A stretch of 36,717 nt of DNA. Origin: Thermoplasmata archaeon (lineage in GTDB: Archaea; Thermoplasmatota; Thermoplasmata; Lutacidiplasmatales; UBA184). Made by a program: the position numbers and the translations under genes. This document shows, piece after piece, positions 1 through 8,988 of this stretch (position 1 is its first letter; each line of letters starts with the position of its first letter). The stretch lies in assembly GCA_027365105.1 (NCBI GenBank), contig DAHXNZ010000014.1, positions 1 to 36,717 of the forward strand, given 5' to 3'. Below the pieces are notes generated by a model. The model ran no database searches. It had not been told where the DNA came from and was given only the letters and a program-made list of their open reading frames with translations.

Positions 1-77
1 GCCAGCCAACGGCGCTGCGCCTCATCCATGCTGGGGAGCAAGACCAACCACGGCTCCTTCTCGTGGGGTTCGCCCAT
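1..77 (-). CDS. Partial gene start (N-terminal 25 residues), product unknown, cut by the left edge
   Basis: An ATG at 77 on the minus strand opens a frame that runs out of the window. The visible protein begins MGEPHEKEPW and contains MDEAQRRWL. An AT-rich stretch with a TATA-like box (96-106) lies about 25 bases upstream, the spacing seen at other genes here, so this looks like a true leaderless start. The MDEAQRRWL segment resembles the beginning of some transposases, which would fit the IS element next door, but 25 residues are too few to name a family. The upstream 78-233 stretch holds only this promoter and no other gene I can support. Confidence 0.4.
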   Translation of the reverse strand, partial: MGEPHEKEPWLVLLPSMDEAQRRWL

Positions 78-95
78 GCGGTTGGGTATGGCGCG

Positions 96-106
96 CTAAT
101 GTATCA
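96..106 (-). promoter_or_regulatory. TATA-like box for the partial gene at the left edge
   Basis: On the minus strand this reads TGATACATTAG inside a locally AT-rich stretch (about 91-131). Its centre is about 24-25 bases before the ATG at 77, consistent with archaeal transcription starting at or next to the start codon. Confidence 0.4.
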
Positions 107-233
107 AGTTAACCATTTACAATCCCTTAACGGCTCGATTACCACGTTCCGACTCACCCAGGCACGGGCATGGCTGCAGAAGCACCCTTGCGGATGGTGC
201 GGAAGGGGATCCTAGTTTAGTGACACAGTAGAA

Positions 234-1291
234 CTAGTGGGGTGTTTCTGACAGATATCCCATTCTCGCCCCGGTCGCCGGGTCGATGATGGGACCGAAG
301 ATCCTCCGACGGAGCTTCTCGCTCTTTCGGATGATCTCCGGGGCCTCCTTGGTCCAGGTCCAGGGCTTGGCCACGCTGTTCGACGACTCGGTGAAGTCGA
401 GGGTGGCGTGCTTGGGCTCGGGGACGCTCTTGAAGCTCCCTCGGAAGAGCGCGTGCTGTTCGAGATGGCCCAACCCACCCTCGACCATGTTCACCCACGA
501 GGAACTCGTGGGCGTGAAGTGAATGTGGAATCTGGGGTGTCGGCGGAGCCATGCCTGCGTGCGGGCGGCCGGGTGGACGCTCCGGTCGTCCAGTACCCCA
601 TAAACCTGGAGCTCCGGGGGAACCTTGCCATCCAGGGTGTTGAGGGCGTCGAAGAGGTCTGCGGTCCATGACGTCGGTCGTCGTGGGGCCGTCCTTCCGG
701 CCAGTCCTTCCCCATCGGGAGGAGGGCCGGGGCGCGCTCCGGTGCTTGGGTCTCGGGCTTCGCGTCGACCCTGAAGATGACGCTCTGGTCCGGAGGGTTC
801 TGGTAGACCCCCATCTCGTCGATGAGCTTCTCCACGAACCTCGGGTCCTGGCTGAGCTTGAACGACCGGGTCTGATGGGGCCGTAGCCCGTAGCGTTTCC
901 AGATGCGGTGCACGGTGACGTGGTCGAGCCCTGCCTCCCTGGCCATGACGCGGGTGGACCAGTGGGTGCGCCCTCGAGGCTTTGTCCGCAGGGTCTTGAC
1001 GACGACGGCTTTGGCCGCTTCGAGCGTGACTTGGGGGTTGCGACCCGGACGGGGCGCGTCCTTCTGGGTGCCGGGGATGCGCAGAGGGGAGAAGCGGTTT
1101 CTCCAGAGGGCGACCGTGTGGGGATCGAGCCCCAGTTTCTCCGCGATCTGCTTGTTCTGCTTGCCTTCAGCAGCCGCCAGAACGATGCGAGCCCGCTCGA
1201 CGAGCCGTTGGGGAAGAGCCCTTCCGCGTGACCACTCTACGAGCTGCTGGCGTTCCTCTGGGGTGAGCGAGCTAGCCTCGGCGACCCGCAT
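234..1291 (-). pseudogene. IS630-family transposase, interrupted by one frameshift
   Basis: The 5' part (1291 down to about 665) encodes an N-terminal helix-turn-helix region (QNKQIAEKLGLDPHTVALWRNRF) followed by the start of the DDE domain, with the first acidic residue in VDAKPETQ. The reading then continues in another minus frame (about 664 down to 234). That frame gives ELQVYGVLDDRS (second Asp) and TPTSSSWVNMVEGG (catalytic Glu), ending with a TAG in the terminal repeat. The join falls at HG/ADLF, where CATGGACCGCA lacks one base relative to a continuous HGTADLF. All three DDE residues survive in the two halves, so this is either a recent inactivating deletion or an assembly error. Programmed frameshifting is less likely because there is no slippery run at the join. 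It ends at the boundary of the sedolisin gene. Confidence 0.75.
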
Positions 1292-1348
1292 GTCCCGGCA
1301 AGGGCATGTCCGAACATCGGGTCACCGAACAAGGAAATGCCCCCACTA
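235..1348 (-). mobile_element. IS630-type insertion sequence bounded by TA dinucleotides
   Basis: A 9-base inverted repeat, CTAGTGGGG at 234-242 and its complement at 1341-1349, brackets the transposase gene. Each copy contains a TA (235-236 and 1347-1348), and IS630/Tc1-mariner elements duplicate a TA target. The repeat is weakly matched further in (GTGGGGTGTTTC against GTGGGGGCATTTCC). The right TA belongs to the stop codon of the neighbouring sedolisin gene. Restoring the uninterrupted site still gives CCC-TAG for that gene, so the insertion left its C-terminus unchanged. Confidence 0.65.
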
Positions 1349-4300
1349 GGGCGAAGACCGGCGACGCGCCCCGCGCCGCAGGGCCGCCACGACTCCGACC
1401 AGCACGACCACCACGATCGCCCCGATAAGCGCATACCCCTCCGTCGGAGAGATCGGCAGTCCGAAGAAGGTCGAACCCGCCGTCGCCGAATTCGCCGACC
1501 GGTAGGTGAAGTACTCGGCGACCGACCCGCCCTGGACCACGACCCGGATCGTCGTCGGCGAGACCGTGTAGCCTGAGATCGAGAGCGGTGTCAGCGTGTA
1601 GGTCCCGTTCGGCTCGTCGGCAACAAGCTGACTCCCGGTCCCCGAGGTGGTGTTGCTGCCCAGGCTCACCGACCAGAAGGTGCCGGCCGGCAGCCCGGCC
1701 TCTTGGATCCGGATCGGGTAGGTGACCAAGGTCCAATGGACCTGGATCGTGACCGACGTGCCGGCCACGACCAACGTGCCCGAATACAAGGGAGTCGTGT
1801 ACCCCGATATTTCCGAGATCCGGTAGGGCTCGCTGCCGTTGGGAGCGCTCAGGGACAGGGTCGTCCGGGTGCTGGTCCAGAGCGTTCCATTGACCGTCAC
1901 CGACCAAGCGGTCCCCGAGGGCAGCCCCGTCTCCGCGAAGGCGATCGCATAGGTGATCGGCGTCCACGCGACGGTGACGCTCACCGGGCCCCCGTTCACG
2001 TTGACCTGCCCCGAAGCCGGCTGGGGCCGCCACCCGGCCGGTCCCCGGATCGAGTAGGCGTAGATCCCGTTCGGCTCCCCGAAGGTCACGGCCGTCCCGG
2101 TCGTGGTCGATGAGGTGCCGTTCAGGTCGACCGACCAACTCGCACCCGGGTCAAGGCCGGCCGCCACGAACTTCACCGTGTAGTCCACCGCCTCGAACGA
2201 GAGGGTGAGGCTTCGGTTCGAGCCCTGGACGGCGAAGCTCCCGTTGAGGAGGTGATAGCCCGGGGAGACGCTCGTCGCCGTGTACGGATACGTCCCGTTC
2301 GGCAGCTCGACCGTCAGGCTCGGCCGATCGGAGAGCGTGGACGGCCCACCCGAAACGTTGAACCACCACGAACTCCCGGACGGAAGGCCGGTCTCGGTCA
2401 CCGTGAGGGTGAAGTTGAACGGCTCGAAGACCGCGGTCACTGTCGGGGCCTGGCCCTGGACCCGGGCCGTCCCGCCGATCGGGGTGATGTATCCGGCGAC
2501 CGGCCCGAACCGGTACGGGTAGCTTCCGTTCTCCGCCGGCACGGTGATCCCCGTCCCGTGGGAGGTGTAGGCCGTCCCGTTCACGGTCACCGTCCAGACG
2601 GTTCCGTTGGGGAGCCCCTGCTCGATGAACTGCATCGGGTAGGTGGTCGGGGTCCAGCGGAGGACAATCCCGAACGTCGCGTTCGAACCGATGGCCACGC
2701 TGCCATTGAACGCGGGCAGCGTGTAGCCCGGCACACCCCCCATCCGGTAGCCGTACCTCCCGGCGAGCACGGTGAAGTTCGCCCACGAGCCGGTGGATCG
2801 GTTGGTCTGGTTCCCGAGGGTCACCGACCATTGGGTCCCGTTCGGCAGGCCGACCGACTCGAAACTCACGATCGAGGCGATGTCGTGGAAGACGAGATCG
2901 ACCGTCTGGTTGGAACCGGCGATGGTGATGTTCCCCGGAGAGACCGCATAATCGGGGTCGCTCGTGCCTCCACGGTACGGGTAGGTCCCGTTCGGAAGGG
3001 TGAAGTTGAGGGAGCCGGTCGTGGAGGTGGAGTTGCTCCCACCGGTCAGGTTGATCCACCAGAAGGTCCCGCCGGGGAGACCACTCTCCTGGACCTGCAC
3101 GGGATACGTTACGGCCGTCCAGTTGAGGGCGAGGGTGGTGCGGGAACCGTTGATGACGACCCTCCCGTGGGTCCGGTTGGCCCGGTACCCCGGCACCGGT
3201 CCGACCGACCAATTGTAGGTCCCGTTCGCGACCGAGAAGGTGATCGTCGAACCGGTCGAGTTGGTCGACCGATTCCCGAGAGTCACCGACCAGTTCGTGC
3301 CCGAGGGGAGGCCCCGCTCGGTAAACGCCACCGAGTACGTCACTGCGGCGAAGCCGATCGTTCCTGTCACGTTCGCTCCGGCGACTGAAAAGTTTCCGCC
3401 CGGAGCCTGGAAGCCGGGCCGGGCCGACGCGACGGTGTAGCGGTAGGTCCCGTTCGGCTCGGTGAAGTTGAGCGCGGTGGAGTTGGTCCGGTGGCTCGCC
3501 CCTCCGGTGACGTTGAGCCACCAGGTGGTCCCACTCGGCAGACCCGTGGCCGTAAACCGGAGGCCGTAGGTTACCTCGACCCAGGTCGAGTTGACCGTGA
3601 CGTTGGCGCCCCGGACGACGGCCGAGCCCGAGTAGGTCGAAGTCCGGTAGCCCGGAACCGACCCGATCGACCAGGCGTAGGTCCCGTCGGGCTCCAGGAA
3701 CGTGATCGAGCTTGCGGTGCTCCGCTGGGTGGTCCCATTGACTGTGACCGACCACGGAACGCCGGCGGGGAGGCCGGCCTCCTGGAAGACGAGATGGTAG
3801 CTTCGGACCGGCTCAAAGGCGAGGATCCCCTGGGTCGAGTTGCCCGGTGAGATGCCGAGGTTCCAGGTGTTTCCACCGGCCGAACTCCAGCCCTGGTTCG
3901 CCGCCGACTCACCGGTCTCGTCCACGCCGAAGCCGAACGGGGCCGTGCTCGCGGGAATGAAGGACGTCTGACCGAGCGGCTGGACCGCGACGGTGAGGTT
4001 GCCGGAGGTCGGCGCCGTGAAGTTGCCGGTGGCGGAGGACGGGCCGCCGACCAGGCCGAACTGCGGGGAGAGACCTCCCGGCACGGGGTTGTTCGGGTAC
4101 GGGCCGTTGGAATAGTTGACCCCTTGCCAGGAGTAGTTGGTCCACAGGCCGCCGATGATGTAGGACGCCCCCGGGACCGGCAACGTCAGGGTCTGGTTCT
4201 GGACCATGAAGCGGATCTCCTGGGACTGGAAGCCCGGACGCTGGACGAGCTGGCTCGTGACATTGAGCCGGGCGGGGAACGTCACATACTGACCGGCCGG

Positions 4301-6643
4301 GAAGTTGTACTCGTAGACGGTCAGGGACGGGTACTGCCCGTAGAAGGGGAAGACCACCCAGCCGCTGTAGGTCAGGTACCACCCGCTCGAGGTGTTGGTC
4401 ATGTAGATGACGTTCTGGACCCAATAGATCGGGGCGCCCAGCCCATCGGCCAGGAAGAAGTTCTGCTGGATCGACGCGTTGTAGGCGGTGTTGACGAGCC
4501 CGTTCGCGAAATAGGAAGTGACCGCCAGATTCTGGAGGGTGAAGACATCGGAGACCCCGGAGAGCCGGCCGTAGGGTAGGACGGAGGTGTTGGTCAGGAA
4601 GAAGACGGTATAGTTGTACGCGTCGATCGATCCCCAGCCCGTCACCAGATCGTAGCCGAACCCGGCGGAATAGAGATCGTTCTGCCCCTGGGTCACATCC
4701 ATGAGGGGCAGGACCGGCAGCGACGAGTTGTAGCTGCCCGTCAGGCTGAAGCCGGTCGTGGCGGACGAGGCGAGCGCCGCACACTCCTGGTTGGCCAGCG
4801 CGTAGAGGTCGGGGTTCAGGAACCCCAAGGGAGCGTCGCCCTGGGCCGATAGGACATGATCGATCTCGGCGACGATGCCGGCGGTCAGTGGAGAGCCGAC
4901 GCTCGTCCCCCCGGCATATTCGTAGGAACCGCCCAGGGTGGCGTTGGTCGCCTGGAGCTGGACACCGTCGACCGAGATCGTGATGAGCGTGTTGTTGGCC
5001 ACGGCGGCGATGTCCGGCGTGGCCCGGCCTGCCCCCTGGATGGTCCGGTTCGCCGAGGTATTGAGCTGCCAGGACGGTTCGGGAAAGACCGCGCTGATGC
5101 CGCCGGAGCTCCCGGCCGTGCTGCCAATCCCTGCGTAGGCGGCCGAGACGTTCCACGCGATCTGGGACTTGAGGTGGAGATAGTCTGCGGATCCGACGGT
5201 CGAGTGGAGCGCCACGGTCGTTCCGCCGACCGCGGTGACACCGAAGTCATCGTAGGCCATCGTCGAAGGAAACTCGGGGCCGGTGCCGGTCCACTTGCTG
5301 CTGTTGGGGTTGTCGCCGGAGTCGCCGGAGGAGGCGAGTACCGTGATCCCCCGAGTCTGGGCCTCCTGGAGGTACAGGTACCACGACGAGTCGTTCTGGT
5401 CGCTTCCGCCCCAGGAGTTGGTGATGACGCTCACATTCTTGAGCCCCGGGACAGAGGCGTTCGGGTTCAGGATGTAGGCGAAGGCGTTGTCGAGGTTCGC
5501 GGAGGTGGCCGACGGCCCGTAGACATTGTAGATGGAGGCTCCCGGGGCCGTCGATCCGGCCATCTCGAGGTCGAGGGTGTTCTCGAAGTTCGCGCCGCTC
5601 TGGTCGTAGCTGGCCGAGATCCCGGGCTTCGGGGCGCCATTGACCGGGACCCCGTAGATGTGGGCGTGGGGTTCCCCGGCGGGAAGGGTCTCGTTGTAGA
5701 AGGCGTAGACATCGCTCGGATCGAACGGGGCGACCGACGCACCGCTGCTGTTCGTCCCCGCCCATAGGATGGTGGCGATCACGGCCGAGGTGGGGTAGCC
5801 CGAGGCGTTGAACAGGGAGGCCTCGTCGTAGGCGATCTGGAAGTCGGGGGCATACTCGAGCTGAACCCCACCCGAGGTCACCGGGGCAAGGTACCCGCTC
5901 GCCGACTGGACCGGCCCCGAAGTCGAGGGGGGGGCGACCCGCGACGCGATGGCGAGGTCCGCCGGGTGGATCTGCAGGGCCGAATAGGTGCTGAGCCCCT
6001 CGACGGCGACCACCGACCCGGCCAGCGACGCGGGCAGGCTCGGCGCTCCGAGGGCCGCCACATAGCTCCGGTCTCCGAGCCGGAACCGTTCGATCGAGAC
6101 GTGGAAGATCTGCCTCAGCTGGGTGGGGGTCGCGTCGAAGGTCAGGGTGAGGCGGTCCGCGTAGGTGGTCATCCGGGCGACGCCCTGGGCATGGAAGAAA
6201 CGGGCGAGGCCCTGATAGGCATTCGTCGGGCCGCCGAACTCGGCGTCGAACTGGGCCGCGGTGAGGTAGTGATGGTAGGCCGGGCTCTTCGGCGTGGAGA
6301 GCGCCTGAAGCAGACGGTCGAGCCGGGCGGGATGGGACTCCCTGACGGTCACCACGATCAGAAGCGACCCCGAAGTGTCCGGCCCCAGAGCGATCGCTCC
6401 GGTGATACGGGCGCTGGCCTGGGAGTCCGGGACCGGCACCCAAGGACCGGACGCCGATAGCGCAGCGCCGGAACCCCCGGCCGAAGGCGACGCGATCGGA
6501 ACCGTCCCCGGGACGGTCCCGAGGAGGGAGCTCAGGAGAAGGAGGGTCAATACCCCCGTGACCAGCAGGCCGGCCCGCAGGCCTCCCATGGGAGTTGTCG
6601 AGGATTGTGACCGGGTCTCTCGGCCTCGCGAACGTGCGTTCAT
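1346..6643 (-). CDS. Secreted S53 (sedolisin) protease with ten C-terminal GLPxGTxW repeats and a membrane anchor
   Basis: Serine-carboxyl protease, probably anchored outside the cell and active at acid pH (known of the family). From the ATG at 6643 (1,765 residues) the order is as follows. A hydrophobic signal segment lies at about 22-42 and a pro-kumamolisin activation domain at about 70-230. The S53 catalytic domain has Glu354 and Asp358 (FENTLDLEM), Asp441 (ASSGDSGD) and Ser581 (GGTSVGSPL). A calcium site is suggested by MDVTQGQN and GYDLVTGWGS at about 648-675. A beta-rich middle follows. Ten tandem repeats of about 77 residues come next, each opening like TYxVxFxExGLPSGTxWSV and carrying NGTY. 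The protein ends in a transmembrane helix and a basic tail (RRGARRRSSP). Very many N-x-S/T sequons suggest heavy glycosylation. A longer version using a TTG at 6685 is possible, but that codon lies upstream of the TATA box, so the ATG is preferred. An IS630 element abuts the stop codon. Confidence 0.9.
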   Translation of the reverse strand: MNARSRGRETRSQSSTTPMGGLRAGLLVTGVLTLLLLSSLLGTVPGTVPIASPSAGGSGAALSASGPWVPVPDSQASARITGAIALGPDTSGSLLIVVTVRESHPARLDRLLQALSTPKSPAYHHYLTAAQFDAEFGGPTNAYQGLARFFHAQGVARMTTYADRLTLTFDATPTQLRQIFHVSIERFRLGDRSYVAALGAPSLPASLAGSVVAVEGLSTYSALQIHPADLAIASRVAPPSTSGPVQSASGYLAPVTSGGVQLEYAPDFQIAYDEASLFNASGYPTSAVIATILWAGTNSSGASVAPFDPSDVYAFYNETLPAGEPHAHIYGVPVNGAPKPGISASYDQSGANFENTLDLEMAGSTAPGASIYNVYGPSATSANLDNAFAYILNPNASVPGLKNVSVITNSWGGSDQNDSSWYLYLQEAQTRGITVLASSGDSGDNPNSSKWTGTGPEFPSTMAYDDFGVTAVGGTTVALHSTVGSADYLHLKSQIAWNVSAAYAGIGSTAGSSGGISAVFPEPSWQLNTSANRTIQGAGRATPDIAAVANNTLITISVDGVQLQATNATLGGSYEYAGGTSVGSPLTAGIVAEIDHVLSAQGDAPLGFLNPDLYALANQECAALASSATTGFSLTGSYNSSLPVLPLMDVTQGQNDLYSAGFGYDLVTGWGSIDAYNYTVFFLTNTSVLPYGRLSGVSDVFTLQNLAVTSYFANGLVNTAYNASIQQNFFLADGLGAPIYWVQNVIYMTNTSSGWYLTYSGWVVFPFYGQYPSLTVYEYNFPAGQYVTFPARLNVTSQLVQRPGFQSQEIRFMVQNQTLTLPVPGASYIIGGLWTNYSWQGVNYSNGPYPNNPVPGGLSPQFGLVGGPSSATGNFTAPTSGNLTVAVQPLGQTSFIPASTAPFGFGVDETGESAANQGWSSAGGNTWNLGISPGNSTQGILAFEPVRSYHLVFQEAGLPAGVPWSVTVNGTTQRSTASSITFLEPDGTYAWSIGSVPGYRTSTYSGSAVVRGANVTVNSTWVEVTYGLRFTATGLPSGTTWWLNVTGGASHRTNSTALNFTEPNGTYRYTVASARPGFQAPGGNFSVAGANVTGTIGFAAVTYSVAFTERGLPSGTNWSVTLGNRSTNSTGSTITFSVANGTYNWSVGPVPGYRANRTHGRVVINGSRTTLALNWTAVTYPVQVQESGLPGGTFWWINLTGGSNSTSTTGSLNFTLPNGTYPYRGGTSDPDYAVSPGNITIAGSNQTVDLVFHDIASIVSFESVGLPNGTQWSVTLGNQTNRSTGSWANFTVLAGRYGYRMGGVPGYTLPAFNGSVAIGSNATFGIVLRWTPTTYPMQFIEQGLPNGTVWTVTVNGTAYTSHGTGITVPAENGSYPYRFGPVAGYITPIGGTARVQGQAPTVTAVFEPFNFTLTVTETGLPSGSSWWFNVSGGPSTLSDRPSLTVELPNGTYPYTATSVSPGYHLLNGSFAVQGSNRSLTLSFEAVDYTVKFVAAGLDPGASWSVDLNGTSSTTTGTAVTFGEPNGIYAYSIRGPAGWRPQPASGQVNVNGGPVSVTVAWTPITYAIAFAETGLPSGTAWSVTVNGTLWTSTRTTLSLSAPNGSEPYRISEISGYTTPLYSGTLVVAGTSVTIQVHWTLVTYPIRIQEAGLPAGTFWSVSLGSNTTSGTGSQLVADEPNGTYTLTPLSISGYTVSPTTIRVVVQGGSVAEYFTYRSANSATAGSTFFGLPISPTEGYALIGAIVVVVLVGVVAALRRGARRRSSP

Positions 6644-6666
6644 CGTTCGTGGGACCCTACGGGCCG

Positions 6667-6674
6667 GTATATGA
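6667..6674 (-). promoter_or_regulatory. TATA box of the sedolisin gene
   Basis: Minus-strand reading TCATATAC, centred about 27 bases before the ATG at 6643. This spacing argues for a leaderless transcript and rules against the upstream TTG start. The same AT-rich core (GTATATGATGG on the plus strand) might also serve the divergent OsmC gene. Confidence 0.6.
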
Positions 6675-6777
6675 TGGTATGCCAACCCATCGCCGGCGGG
6701 GAGGGTCGACCGGTTCGCCCGGGCTGGGTCCGGGACCCCCCGGGCAGCCTCAAATCGGCCGGCGAGATGGCGAGGGG

Positions 6778-7254
6778 ATGGCCGACCCGCCCGCTTCGGC
6801 GACCGAGCCCGTCCATTCGGTCCGTCTGGAACTGACCGGCGGCTACGCCTTCCTCGCCCGGTTCCCCGGGATCGACGCGACCTGGACGCTGGACGAACCG
6901 ACGCCGCTCGGCGCCTCGACCGGCCCGAATGCCTCCCAGGCCCTCGCCACGGCCACGGCCCACTGCCTTTCGGCCAGCCTCCTCTTCTGCCTTCGGCGGG
7001 GAGGCATCGAACCCCGGGGGCTCGTGGCCGAGGCCCGTGCGTTCACCGGCCGGACCGAGGAGCATCGGCTTCGGGTCGTCCGGATCGAGGTGACCCTCCG
7101 GCTGGAGGTCGCCCCGGACGCCGACCCGGTCCGGCTGCGCCGGTGCCGGGAGGTCTTTGAGAACTACTGCGTGGTGACCGGAGCCGTCCGGACCGGCATC
7201 CCGGTCGAGGTCCGCCTCGACTCCCCTCCGCCCGAACCTCCCGGCTCGGCCTGA
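6778..7254 (+). CDS. OsmC/Ohr-family peroxiredoxin-like protein
   Basis: OsmC-like thiol protein; family members reduce organic hydroperoxides in the cytoplasm. From the ATG at 6778 it has 158 residues, a normal length. The N-terminal beta region (VHSVRLELTGGYAFLARFPG) is followed by the central helix carrying Cys63 (TAHCLSASLLF) and a second conserved cysteine at Cys131 (ENYCVVTGAVRTGIPVEV), the positions expected for the redox pair. Cys71 and Cys123 are extra. The frame is open further upstream (ATG at 6679, MPTHRRRGG), but that extension is proline/arginine-rich and lacks family similarity. It is divergent from the sedolisin gene. Ohr versus OsmC subtype cannot be settled by eye. Confidence 0.8.
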   Translation: MADPPASATEPVHSVRLELTGGYAFLARFPGIDATWTLDEPTPLGASTGPNASQALATATAHCLSASLLFCLRRGGIEPRGLVAEARAFTGRTEEHRLRVVRIEVTLRLEVAPDADPVRLRRCREVFENYCVVTGAVRTGIPVEVRLDSPPPEPPGSA

Positions 7255-7409
7255 CGGAACCTCGCCGATCCGATCGCCTCTCCGACCGCTCTCGGCTGGC
7301 AGGAGGTCCGGGCCGTCTCGAGATCCCGCCCCTCGGTCGGAGGGGCCTCACCCCGGGTGCTCACCGGCGGTGACCTAACCGTAAGAGGGTCCGGCCCCTG
7401 ACCACCGGC

Positions 7410-8627
7410 ATGCCCGAGACCATCGCCCCGGGGGGCGCCCGGACCGAGCTAACCGGAACGATCGAATCCCTGAGGGTCGAACCGCGAGCCACCGTCGTCG
7501 TCCGCGGCGACCGGCTGACGGTCGAGCAGGCGGCGCTCTTCCTCGGCCCGGCGAGATTCCAGGGCTCGCTCGCCTGCGGACGGTTCGAATCGAGGGGCGG
7601 CGAAGTGCGCCTGGTCGGGGACCTGGAATCCCGGGAAGGGATCGAGGTCCGGGACGGGGAGCTCGAGGTCACCGGGCGGCTCGATGCGCCGACGGCGGAT
7701 ATCGACCGGAGGTTGACGGTCGGGGGCCCGGCCCGGGTGGCGTCGCTCGACGTCGGGGGACGGCTCCGCTGCGGCTCCACCCTGGTCGCCCAGCGGGTCT
7801 CGGTCGGGGGGAGGATCGAGGTCGAGGGCCGGCTCGAAGCCGACCGGGTCGACGCCGGCGGGTCGGCGGAGATCCACGACGCCGCGATCGGGGAGCTGGA
7901 GGTCGGCGGGACGATCCGGATCGGAGGCGGCGCCGTCCACCGGCGGATCGACATCGGCGGTCGGCTGGTCGCCGAGGGCCCCCTGACCTTCGGAAGCCTG
8001 GAGGCCGGCGGCATGGTCGAGTTCCGGGAATCGGCCTCGGGGGGGTCGATCGACGTCGGGGGGATCCTGGAGGCCCGGAGGGATCTCGCGTTCGAGGACC
8101 TGAGGATCGGCGGGATCGGCCGGATCAACGATCGCGGGCACGGGCGGTCGGCGCGCATCGGGGGCCGGTTCACGGTCGGGGGGGATCTCGAGCTCTCCGG
8201 ACGCCTGGAGGTCGGCGGCGAGGCCTCGGTCCACGGGTCGCTCGAGGCCCTGGACGTCGAGGTCGGGGGCCGGCTGGAGGCGGACCGGGTCCGGGCCGCC
8301 CAGACCGTCCAGATCGGCGGTTCGATCTCGACCCGGGCCGGGGCCCGCGCCGGGCGGATGCGGCTCGGAAAGCGCTCGACCGCGAAGGGCCCGCTGGTCG
8401 GCGACCGGGTCGAGATTGGCCCCCATGGGACCGCCGAGGAGATCTTCGGGAGGTCGGTCCTTGTCGAACGGGGCGCCCGGATCCACCGGATCGTGGCGGA
8501 GGAGGTCGAGCTCCACGCCGAGGCGGAGGTCGACGAGGTGATCTACACCCGGGAGGCGAGGGTCGACCCGGAGGCGCGGGCCCCGACGGTCCGCCAGGTC
8601 GGGACCCTGCCGCCGTTTCCCCTGTAG
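7410..8627 (+). CDS. Beta-solenoid protein, bactofilin-like/polymer-forming type
   Basis: A 405-residue protein made almost entirely of short turns repeating every 15-20 residues around VGG, IGG or AGG (for example LEVGGEASVHGSLEAL and IDIGGRLVAEGPL). This is the pattern of a right-handed beta-solenoid like bactofilins and archaeal polymer-forming proteins. There is no signal peptide or membrane segment, so it should be cytoplasmic. It is about three times longer than a single bactofilin domain and strongly charged. The last 60 residues (from about VLVERGARIHRIVAEE) become more acidic and end in a proline-rich tail. A weak TATA-like stretch (CTAACCGTAAG, 7375-7385) is about 30 bases before the ATG. 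A winged-helix gene follows 10 bases later and probably shares the transcript. A structural or scaffolding role is inferred. Confidence 0.65.
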   Translation: MPETIAPGGARTELTGTIESLRVEPRATVVVRGDRLTVEQAALFLGPARFQGSLACGRFESRGGEVRLVGDLESREGIEVRDGELEVTGRLDAPTADIDRRLTVGGPARVASLDVGGRLRCGSTLVAQRVSVGGRIEVEGRLEADRVDAGGSAEIHDAAIGELEVGGTIRIGGGAVHRRIDIGGRLVAEGPLTFGSLEAGGMVEFRESASGGSIDVGGILEARRDLAFEDLRIGGIGRINDRGHGRSARIGGRFTVGGDLELSGRLEVGGEASVHGSLEALDVEVGGRLEADRVRAAQTVQIGGSISTRAGARAGRMRLGKRSTAKGPLVGDRVEIGPHGTAEEIFGRSVLVERGARIHRIVAEEVELHAEAEVDEVIYTREARVDPEARAPTVRQVGTLPPFPL

Positions 8628-8637
8628 GCGAACGCCG

Positions 8638-8949
8638 ATGGCCCCCACTGCCCCCCCGCGACCTCGTCGGGCCCCCATGGACCTCTACGCCTCGGTGCTC
8701 GAGGTGGCCCGGCGTCACGAGGGCCGGGCCGGTATCACCCGGCTCTCGTACGGAGCGGGCCTGCCCGTCGATCGGCTCCATCCGGTCGTCGACCGCCTGG
8801 TCGGGGTCGGCCTCCTGAGGTTGGCGCCCGGGGACCGGCCGACCTACACAATCACCGCCCGGGGCCACGAATTCCTTCGGACCTACTGGACCCTCAAGGG
8901 CTTCCTCGCCGGGATCGACTGGCTCGCGGCCCGCGAGGAGCCTCGGTAG
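8638..8949 (+). CDS. Small winged-helix DNA-binding protein (Sso10a/HTH_45-like)
   Basis: A 103-residue protein. The family-like part starts at the internal Met14 (MDLYASVLEVARRH, position 8677). The order is helix, helix-turn-helix (AGITRLSYGAGLPVDRLHPVVDRLVGVGLL), a short beta wing (GDRPTYTITARGHEFL) and a C-terminal helix (RTYWTLKGFLAGIDWL) that could form an antiparallel coiled coil, as in Sso10a dimers. The ATG at 8638 gives a proline/arginine-rich N-terminal extension and may not be the true start; 8677 is an alternative. It follows the beta-solenoid gene after 10 bases and converges on the DUF973-like gene. It is likely a regulator or chromatin-type protein; the target is unknown. Confidence 0.7.
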   Translation: MAPTAPPRPRRAPMDLYASVLEVARRHEGRAGITRLSYGAGLPVDRLHPVVDRLVGVGLLRLAPGDRPTYTITARGHEFLRTYWTLKGFLAGIDWLAAREEPR

Positions 8950-8988
8950 CCCGGCCGACGGCCCCGGTGGCCGGCCCGCCGGTCCGAC

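Noticed and set aside
655-680. Programmed frameshift of the IS630 transposase
   Set aside because: Some IS630 elements are known for this, but no slippery A or T run is present at the join, so a plain one-base loss fits better.
6679-6777. Upstream start of the OsmC gene at 6679
   Set aside because: The added residues are proline, glycine and arginine-rich, lie too close to the TATA box and precede the family's normal N-terminus.
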